Source: Hemileia vastatrix
Taxonomy: Eukaryota > Basidiomycota > Pucciniomycetes > Pucciniales > Zaghouaniaceae
Length of the DNA: 64,000 nt
Assembly: GCA_030280995.1 (NCBI GenBank)
Contig: JASXTE010000012.1
Span: 7,346,001-7,410,000 of the forward strand
Reading direction: 5' to 3'
The stretch's first letter is position 1. Every line of letters begins with the position of its first letter. The position numbers and the translations under genes were made by a program. The notes under the pieces were generated by a model. It was not told the origin of the DNA, ran no database searches, and worked only from the letters and a program-made list of their open reading frames with translations. Below, piece after piece: positions 56,367-64,000 of this stretch.

Positions 56367-57440
56367 TTATTTAATTTTTATATAGTCAGACATTACAACA
56401 TCTGGTATCAGAATTTTTAATTTTTTAATAGATTTTGATAGTCTTTTGCTGATTTGAATTGAAGAACCTGGCCTTTTAGAGTTACCAAACTCTGTTAGTG
56501 GGGTGGTTTGATGATATAGTTTGTTAGCAGGCCAAATAACCACCCATAAACCATCACACTTCTCAAACTCCACCATATACTTGAGCTCTGGAAAGATAAA
56601 GTGGCCTCCATGGTTTCTAGGTGTGCCTTCCATCCAAGAATCTTCATCCAAAAGTCCATCGAAAGTTGTTAGCCACCAAACACCCAGGCTAATATCACTG
56701 ACATCCAAATCTTTGTGTGGGACATTGGAGAAGCCTCCAGAAGTCCAAGTTAAGTTACCTCCAAAAGAATTAACACCATTGTAGCAAGGAAGATCTAGTT
56801 CAGTCACCAGTCTCAGAAATCTATGATAGTACTTTGAAATAAGAAGCTTAAATAAAAAGGCTTAAAAAGAAAAGATGAATCCTAAAGCTTCTCAAATTTA
56901 TTCATCATCTATTTTTAAAATTATATAAAGACTTGGAGATTTAATAAGTATAATAAAGTTTAAAAATTAATAAATTTACTTACTGATGTCAAATATATGT
57001 TGAGTAGCAGCTCTTTCCCCAGCAGAATACATATTACCCTTGCCAACTCCTATTTTATGAGCAGAATTAGTCTTCATTTTATGCCTCAACATTCTTATGT
57101 ATTCAAAACATTTCCTGGAATCTTCTGACATCCCCAAGCTTTTCAATTCTTTAAGTTGAAGGGACTTTACAATCACTGGAAGAATTTCATGATTAGAAGG
57201 TTGAATCACAGAAGGTTTTGGTGAGACATGAGCTATGGGATAGGTCCCGGTGTTGTAAGAGTCAGAGAATGTAGGTATAGGGCCATGAGATGTAACACCC
57301 TCCTGAAATGGATAAGTTTGGTACCAAACCTCTTCATAATCAGCTCTCACCTCATTTATTCAGGCCTACCCCTCCCTTCTGAAATAAGAGCTTTTATTTG
57401 GATGTCTATTTCCTCTTCTTGTAATATTTAATCTGCTTTA
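56367..57440 (-). pseudogene. Tet/JBP-like 2OG-Fe(II) oxygenase with intact binding motifs (element C)
   Basis: The minus-strand exon 57350-about 56979 (ending ATQHIFDISK) and exon about 56819-56367 join across a GT-AG intron with matching phase. The second exon is the oxygenase domain: GGFSNVPHKDLDVSDISLG holds the HxD iron pair, GGHFIFPELKYMVEFEKCDG is the conserved beta-strand block, LYHQTTP gives the distal His, and RPGSSIQI gives the 2-oxoglutarate Arg 13 residues later. All residues needed for catalysis are visible. An upstream exon (EEEIDIQIKALISEG, about 57435-57375) is out of frame, so the gene as a whole is probably broken. Active family members oxidise 5-methylcytosine in DNA. Opposite strand to the transposase. 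Confidence 0.65.
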
Positions 57441-57788
57441 AATAAAAAAACCCAATAAAAAACCTAACAAACATCTCCCAAAAAAATTTTTTTTGGTGGG
57501 GGGGCTACAACTAATAAACCTCACTTGATTCCCCAAAATATGTTATTGTTGGTGGGAGGGGGCTACAACTAATAAAAACCACTTAAAACCCCATACAGAC
57601 CTGAAGGAAGCACATTTATTATAATTTAAATAGTAAAGAGCTTACATTATTAAACCTGAAAGTTCCAAAAATTGAGTTATATGAGAGCTTTAAGTTTAAA
57701 AGATAAATATTCTTCCCCAACAGTAAGGTGCTATTTATTTAATTGATAAAGTTGATTCCAGTCTTTTTCAGTGCTGCTATTAATTTAG

Positions 57789-58065
57789 AACCTGGATGGG
57801 AGAGAACCAAATTCACTTCTAGCTGCAGCAACTTTGGTAAGGTGAGTTTTTTTTTATTTTATTTTTTTATTGTTGCTTTGTTCTCTCCCAGCCAGGAAGA
57901 ACCTGTCTGGGCAAGAACCAAAGTTGCTGCTAGTTGCTGCAACTTCAATAAGGTGAGTTTTATTTATTTATTTTTTTGTTGATTTTTTCTCTCCCAGCCA
58001 GGAAGAACCTGGCTAGGAGAGAACCAAAGTTGTTGCTAGTTTCAGGGACTTTGGTAAGTTGAGAT
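57789..58065 (+). repeat. Tandem repeat with splice-site-like borders (period 106-111 bp)
   Basis: Two and a half units start at AACCTG (57789, 57900, 58006). Each has a non-T-rich block of about 60 bp ending AAGGTGAG (donor-like), then a T-rich stretch and TCTCTCCCAG (acceptor-like). It looks like a duplicated exon plus intron on the plus strand, between the Tet-like and Myb-like genes. Confidence 0.65.
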
Positions 58066-58685
58066 TCTTTTATTTTATTTCTTTATTTTTTTAATGTTTA
58101 AATTAATACAAAAATATTAAAATAAGTCAATGATATGGACTACTGTTTGGAAATACCTGAAATAGTCTATGAGACTAGATATATGATCTAATAGCCTAAA
58201 AAATTAAAATAAAAATGAAAATTATTTGAAGGAAAAATTAAAAAAATAAATAGATAATTAACTGATGAATAAAGAAATTACTATATTTCACCACATTAAG
58301 CATCTCTGTAAAAATAACTAAAAGGATGGCAAACAGTCATCTCTGTAGTCACAGTTTTATTTCTTAAAAGAATGTTGTATATATGTGTTGGGTGGTCACT
58401 TGAACAAAATTCTACTTATTGAGCTCTATTAAATAGGTGTAATTGTTTTAACAGAATCATTCATATTTAAATTTAATAAGGTATAAATTTAATGGAATTT
58501 TAAATCAGCACAAAATTAACATTTTCTAGGTAAAAATAAAGATATTTGTCAGATGAAGAGTACAAAAGTATGTACACATCAATTTGAAGTCTAACTAACA
58601 ACACAGAGTAAGGATCATACTAGTTAAATTTCATGTGCAAAAAATTATAAACAAGTGAAATGGGAAATAAAAAAAAAAGTAGAAA
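58066..58685. other. AT-rich spacer in Harbinger C
   Basis: About 620 bp. No gene, repeat or hairpin pair like that of elements A and D recognised. Confidence 0.4.
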
Positions 58686-60043
58686 TCAATCAAAAATTTT
58701 CATTAAGCATTCAATTTCCTTGACAGATTTATTAGCTTTAACATATTCTATCAAGAAAACTTTCTTTTTGGAACCATCTTCAAGTTGATACTTGAGTTTT
58801 CTTCTGATTAAATAGTAAATTGTACTCAAGAGTCTTCTCCTCTTTCTTTATCTCAAATTTCTTCTCCTCCAAGTCATGTGCCCTCTCATCCTAATGTAAA
58901 AAAAGCTCAAATTTCTTCTCCTCCAATTCTTGTACTCACCCATCCCTCTGTAAAGAAAGCTCAAATCTCTTCTCCTCCAAGTCTTGTGCCCTATTATCCC
59001 TGTGTAAAGAGAGATTGTATTGTTACTTTTGAAAGTTGAGAGTATCTCTTGCAAATTCAAATTTACCTAGAGTGAAAAGGACTATTAACAAAAGAAAAGA
59101 AAAGCTCACTTAATTATTAAGAGGTATGCTATCACTTACCAGATTCATGTTTCTCCTGAAAATCATCAATGGAAGAAAAAGGGATTTTGGGAAAAACTAT
59201 CTCTGATTTGTTTTTTTTTTTGACTATTGAAATTCAGAGTAGTTGATGGTCTTTGCTTTATTTTGGAGGTAACATTTTCATCCACATTATCAATGCTAGC
59301 TTCAGACTTGCTTGATTGTGGTTCCTGGGCTTGTTCATTTGCCTTTTTAGAAATAAAAAAATAAAACAACTGGACAAGAAATAAAAGCTCACTTGAGTGA
59401 AATCAGGTTGATTTATATTTCCATAAGGATCTATTGAAAAGATATCTAGATTTTTGGAAGTCAAATGAGGGGAGTCTTGAGTAGAAGAGGTAGGAAAACA
59501 ATTTCTTTCAACATAATGTTCAGAGATATGATCTTCTCCATCCAACATATTTGCAGGATTAAAATCAGCTCACTCTCCAAATATAGAATCCATCTCTTTA
59601 TAGTGAGGACATAAAGAATCAAGTTTATGGTCTATATAATTTACACCCTTAATGTTATCAAGGTCAGTAATACCAAAATCAGTGGAAGATGAAAGAGTCT
59701 TAGCCTTCTTGTATTTGGCTCAATAGTGCTTGAACCGTTCAGACATCTGTTTAGACAAAAGATAAATCCTTCCCTTTGTCTTGTTTCTTAATTCATTTGC
59801 CATTAGAAGATATCCATTGACTTTTGATGCAGGGGGCTTTCCTACTTTAGTTGCATTCTCAGTACCAAAACAAGAATCATAATTAGTTTTTATTTTTAGC
59901 CAGTTGATAAGTATGAGATGATCATCTTTTTTTAGTTTAATGGTCTTTGATTTCTCAGCTGAGCGGGGAAAAGAGGGAGTAGTGGGATTTGATGAAAAAC
60001 AGGGGGAAGCCTGTCTTTGAGAAGATCTATGACAACAAGGCAT
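58686..60043 (-). pseudogene. Myb/SANT-like Harbinger accessory protein (element C)
   Basis: Starts ATG 60043-60041 (MPCCHRSSQRQASPCFSS). The domain LILINWLKIKTNYDSCFG, KPPASKVNGYLLMANELR and LLSKQMSERFKHY resembles Myb/SANT-like or trihelix DNA-binding proteins paired with Harbinger transposases. One stop (TAG near 59727) lies before AKYKKAKTLSSST. An acidic middle part follows, then the two introns shared with copy A (for example GTGAGC...AAAAAG near 59390-59340), three 18-residue charged repeats (58852-59013) and the C-terminus ECLMKIFD with TGA 58688-58686. Expected to bind terminal repeats and import or position the transposase. Least damaged of the three copies. Confidence 0.8.
58852..59013 (-). 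repeat. Three 54-bp in-frame repeats in the Myb-like gene (C)
   Basis: Units 58852-58905, 58906-58959 and 58960-59013, the same array as 6721-6882 in element A. Confidence 0.85.
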
Positions 60044-60653
60044 GTTGAGATATTTGAAGATGAAAAGGAGAAGAAACAAACAGATGAGATGGGGATGGGT
60101 TCTGAACAGATAGAATGAATGGACTGGATGGGAGTGTGTAGCAAGGTAGGGAGGCTGGCACATCCAGAAAGTTGTCCAAAATGTGGTTATGAAAAATTGA
60201 TGATAAAAATGTCAGATAGAGGCAAAAATTGAAATGTAAAAGGTCTAATAACCCAATTATTAGCAAAAATAATTGCAGAAGATAATTGGGTTATAATGCT
60301 TTTTATCCAAAATTAATTTCATTGCTGATTGGTCAACATTGATACCCCCTAATAATATTAAAATTGCGCTTTGAAAGATCAATTTTCCATATTTAGCGCA
60401 ATTGATTTGGCTACTTAAATGTCTAAAAATAATACTTCTATAATTTTATGATTTTTTAGGCTAGAAAGGCTTATGTGTACTGGCCTTATGCTTCCTGCAT
60501 TTATCCCACAGGCATAGCTTCATTATGAAGAAAGTTAGTAATTTTACCCTAATTCATCCCACATTGTATGCCCCATATGTGTAAAAATGCTAAAATAAGC
60601 AAGAGGCACTTATTTAGTGTCCTAATTTCATTATTAGTGCATTTACCACATTA

Positions 60654-60852
60654 AGGGGTGTCAAACATTGCAAATCAGCCATTAGAAAATCTCATTTTTT
60701 CAGTCAAAAAAATAGCTTATAAAATTTCAATTATATTGTTTTAATATTAAATACCCTTCTTTTTATGACCTAATATAGATTGGATTCCTATTTTTTTGTG
60801 ACTAGAAATGAATTTAAAGTGTTTCCACATTTGCCATGTTTGACACCCCCTA
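60654..60852. mobile_element. Small MITE inside the solo LTR (about 199 bp)
   Basis: Terminal inverted repeats AGGGGTGTCAAACATTGCAA and, inverted, AGGGGGTGTCAAACATGGCA. Flanked by TTA (60651-60653 and 60853-60855), the classic Harbinger target. The gypsy 2 LTRs lack it at the matching place. No coding sequence. Confidence 0.85.
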
Positions 60853-62117
60853 TTATATGCAGTAATTTCATTGATAAACTCAAGATTGGCACCCAGATTT
60901 CACAACCACACTTAAAATTACCTATTTAGTCAAGAATTTACCTTTGAAAGCACCTTGCAATATTCTGCATTCAGTTGCCCCACATTTCACATCATCTTTT
61001 GGGTTTCTCAATGGGTTCTTAGGCTATCTTGGTTATTTTTGAACAAAAATTTTACAGTTAAAATTGATATAATTTATGTCTTAATTTCTATTGTTAATCT
61101 CCCTTAGAAATTATTTTTAGATCCTTTTATTTCCTTATTTAGTCTTTTATTTTAAGAATTACATGCATATACTCTCTTTTTGGGTTATTAATTTATTTTG
61201 ATAGATTACCCTATGTTATTCTTGTATTTTTGTGTGGGATATTATTCTTATTTTGCTATGGAATAGTCCTTGGGTTGATGTTCATGTGAAATTTTTAGGA
61301 TGAGGCATCATTAGAGATGGAAAGGACTGGGAAAAAAGGGGGTAACATTGGGTATTTATGGGTATATAAGAAGGAGGTTTTTGGGCTATTCCTCCACATT
61401 CTTTTACATCACCTTTTAAACATATATATAATCAATTACAATACATATTCATTAGTACTGTTGAAGTCTTTTAAATGTTGTTTCAAATCATTAGTTCTAT
61501 CTTTATGAAAAATGTAAGCTGTATACCATTTATATTAAGTGATATTAAATTACTGAGACCTTTATATTGAATTATATTTTAATACTTAATTGTATTTAGA
61601 CAATACTATTCATACTGTCCCATTTAAATCTTCTAGAAAACTGACTAACCAAGCTATTCATGTCTCTTTACTTGAACTCAGCCTGACACATCTGATTCAG
61701 GAAAAGCTGTATTTTTTTTTTTGATTTCAAGTTTGTAGAGATTTCTGCATCTAATACCTGACCCACTCCTTCTCCAAGCTTCTCTCTAACTGTTCTCCTC
61801 ATTCTCCAAGCTCATATTGTCTTTTTCTGGTCTTTTCTGCCAAGGAACCATCAAGATACATGCTCCAGCTTCAAGGACACCTATCCCTTCCCACCCTGAG
61901 TCATATTCCTTGACCTGGACCTTGAGGATGTGTTTCTGTAATTGGACTGTCAACCTGTCACTGTGTGGGAACTGTGTCTTTGTTTGTTTTGCTTTCTTTT
62001 CTGTTTCTGTATTGTAGTTTATTATTTTTTTCTCAACATTGAGCTGTTTTCTATTGTTTTTGATGGTGGAATTTGTCATATAATCAAGCCTCTTCTTTCT
62101 GTTTCTGTTTTCCCCAT

Positions 62118-62575
62118 CCAAATCTTTTTCTTTCAATTCTCTTTGCTCCCTCCACTGCTTCCCCTTTTGCCACTTCTGAAAGTCATTGCACTGTGTGGGA
62201 AGAATAGAGTCTTTTTTTCAGTTTCTTTCCTTCTCTACTAATATTTTTGATCCTAATCACAGAAGCTCACACTTGTGCCCCTTATAGTTTTAGCACACAC
62301 TTTGTTGTAGTTACTTGTTGTTGTAAGGTGCACAGTTGCTGATTGAACTGTGTTTAGGTATGTTTTATTCTTGCAATAAATCCAAATCTTTTTCTTTCTA
62401 TCATCTTTGCTCCCTCTACTGCTTCTTCCTGTCCACTTCTTCCCCTTTGGCCACTTCTGACAGTCATTGCACTGTGTGGGGAAAATAGAGTCTTTTATTC
62501 AGTTTTAGCACATGCTTTGTTGTTGTAAGGTGCACATTTTCTGATTGACCTGTTTTAAGCTTTCCCCCTCTGTGC
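62118..62575. repeat. Direct duplication, period 264 bp
   Basis: CCAAATCTTTTTCTTTC occurs at 62118 and 62382. Each is followed by CTTTGCTCCCTC, GTCATTGCACTGTGTGGG and TTGTTGTAAGGTGCACA. Function unknown; possibly promoter-like or retroelement-derived DNA. Confidence 0.75.
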
Positions 62576-62722
62576 TAAAATGTCTACAAAGTTGAATTAG
62601 TCAGTCCAAAAAAATAAAATAAAATAAAACTTGACTTGAGTTGTAGTATAGATTTTTTTTTTAAAAAAAAATGAATGAAGAGAGTTGTTTTTCAAACACA
62701 TGATCAAATTTAAGGTTTTCAG

Positions 62723-62750
62723 TTTATTATTATTATTATTATTATTATTA
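62723..62750. repeat. (TTA)n microsatellite
   Basis: Nine perfect trinucleotide units. Confidence 0.9.
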
Positions 62751-63911
62751 CAAGCATATGTGGCCTGTGCACAGAATGGGTTTTAGTGGAATCAGAATTT
62801 CTGGGATTTTTATCTGGAATCAGAATTTCTCTGTCATTGTAATGAGAAGGAGATAAGAGGCTTAGACCTTACCCTCACTTCAGCAAGTGAAAAATCTTGG
62901 TTGCTTAATGGTTGATTTTGAAGTTTTCTCTTCTATCCAATGAGTTGCAGAACAGCATGGACAAATTTGGTCACATAACTTCAGAGAGTGAGGTTTGGGG
63001 AAAGAGAGTTAGTCAAAGGCCTCTTTCTTGTTGGTAGATGATCTAAATTTCTGGAAGAAGTCTCATCTACAGGTAACATTGTTCTTTTAGTTGGAAGGTT
63101 AGTGTAGGTGTTTCAGGAAAGTTATCTTTATATAATATTTTTCAGAGAAGGTTGTGCAAGTGTTGCTCATCCTCTTTGTTCCCTGCACTTTACATTGTTT
63201 CTTTCCTCTTTATATAATTGGGCCATTGAAGCTGGAAGGTTTCATTTCATACTTACTAATAGAACTGAAATTAAGGTGACTACACATACTAACATTCTAG
63301 TTATGAGGTGCCAATAATTGATGTGAGGCATCAGGAAATATTATGATTTTACAAAATAATAATGTGTGTGGATATAAAATATCATGGAGGTGTATGCATG
63401 ATATATATTTTAAATAAAATTTTTTATTACACCTAAGTTATATAAGATGTATCATGCTATCATGAAGAATATGCATTTCAAAACCTCTAAAAAAATAATA
63501 AATAAAAACTAAATAATTTGTTTAAGGAAAACAGGTGAAGATTAGTTATTTTAAACAAAAGTTTTAAGCCTGAAAAACAACAACAATATGAGCATCATAT
63601 TATTGTAATTTGAAGGTTGATAGTTGATGATTTTACAACAAATCAAATGCACAATTTTTTATAATTTCATGAAAAAATTTAAGAAGTCAATGATGAAGAT
63701 TATCAAAAAAGATTGAGTTTAATGATTTGGAGGTGATTTAAGATTGTTGATGATATATTTTAAGAATGATTATTGAGGAAGATAAAATCATTTATAAAAA
63801 AAAATTTTATATATATGTGAAAAGAAGGGTTTATGTTTCTTCTGAATTTGATTTGAAGATGAAGATGATAATCATTAATTTGTATATATGATTATATTGT
63901 GATTATGATAT

Positions 63912-63938
63912 TGTTATTATTATTATTATTATTATAAT
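63912..63938. repeat. (TTA)n microsatellite
   Basis: About eight trinucleotide units near the window end. Confidence 0.85.
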
Positions 63939-64000
63939 ATAGTTTTTTTTTTCTATTGTGATTTGATGATGAAAATGTCAAACATTTTTCACCACAAAGA

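Larger units (their letters stand above)
54474..60349 (+). mobile_element. PIF/Harbinger element C with three genes
   Basis: Ends GGGGGTATCAATTTTCAG (left) and AACATTGATACCCCC (right). A perfect flanking repeat TAATA lies at 54469-54473 and 60349-60354 (T shared with the end). Gene order: transposase (plus), Tet/JBP-like oxygenase (minus), tandem exon-like repeat, Myb/SANT-like (minus). It is the most complete of the four Harbinger copies and lies inside a solo LTR. Confidence 0.9.
54114..61688 (+). mobile_element. Solo LTR of the gypsy 2 family, split by Harbinger C and a MITE
   Basis: Starts TGTCAGCCTGTATATTCCC and ends CTCAGCCTGACA, with a perfect TSD CATCT (54109-54113 and 61689-61693). 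The two halves (54114-54473 and 60350-61688) align in order with the 1496-bp LTR of gypsy 2 (shared TTGATTTGGCTA, TGTGTACTGGCC and CTTATTTAGTGTCCTA). About 1.7 kb after removing Harbinger C, about 1.5 kb without the MITE. No internal retroelement sequence. Confidence 0.9.
61694..64000. other. Non-coding region at the right end
   Basis: No gene recognised. Features seen: a direct duplication (62118-62575), T-rich and A-rich tracts, (TTA)n at 62723-62750 and (TTA)n at 63912-63938. Open frames here overlap pyrimidine-rich tracts and show no domain. Confidence 0.45.

Noticed and set aside
61786..62136. Minus-strand frame of 116 codons, Lys/Glu-rich
   Set aside because: It is the complement of a pyrimidine-rich tract. 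No domain, no splice context, no homologous copy in the window.

Overview
The window is AT-rich, intron-containing eukaryotic DNA made mostly of transposable elements, with a host gene island of about 7 kb. The two recognisable host genes have many short introns: an O-fucosyltransferase-like type II membrane protein and the TOR-complex WD40 protein LST8. Together with chromodomain Ty3/gypsy elements, Ty1/copia elements and transposon-borne Tet/JBP-like genes, they point to a basidiomycete, most likely a rust fungus (Pucciniales). The species is an inference and was not tested.

Layout. 1-5118: a decayed PIF/Harbinger-type element D (transposase, Tet/JBP-like gene, Myb/SANT-like gene), then a remnant of Harbinger B. 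5119-24941: a minus-strand Ty1/copia element inserted in Harbinger B. It carries Harbinger A in its 3' LTR and a plus-strand Ty3/gypsy element (gypsy 1) in its pol, and gypsy 1 itself carries a solo LTR in gag. 24942-28141: the rest of Harbinger B, a 198-bp MITE and a deletion derivative B', placed head to tail and separated only by TATTA. 28460-39359: a minus-strand Ty3/gypsy element (gypsy 2) with a solo LTR in one LTR. 40089-46342: the host gene island. 47354-54105: a Tc1/mariner-like element F with terminal inverted repeats of nearly 0.9 kb, split by a probable solo LTR. 54114-61688: a solo LTR of the gypsy 2 family, split by Harbinger C (54474-60349) and a small MITE. 61694-64000: no gene recognised.

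The nesting is supported by target-site duplications (TSDs): ATTTC/CTTTC for copia, GAGAA/GAGGA for gypsy 1, GTTTC and AGTAG for two solo LTRs, ATTTA for gypsy 2, CATCT for the split solo LTR and TAATA for Harbinger C. Removing insertions restores equal LTR lengths (1496 and 1496 bp in gypsy 2; about 595 and 597 bp in copia) and, in gypsy 1, an uninterrupted gag reading frame.

The most notable content is the gene set of the Harbinger elements. Besides the DDE transposase and the Myb/SANT-like protein expected for this superfamily, they carry Tet/JBP-like 2-oxoglutarate/iron dioxygenase genes of two kinds. One (element C) keeps the metal- and co-substrate-binding residues. The other (elements A and D) has lost the HxD motif. 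A pair of G/C-armed hairpins sits between the convergent Tet-like and Myb-like genes in both A and D. Nearly all transposon genes here contain stops or frameshifts, so the window is largely a fossil record.
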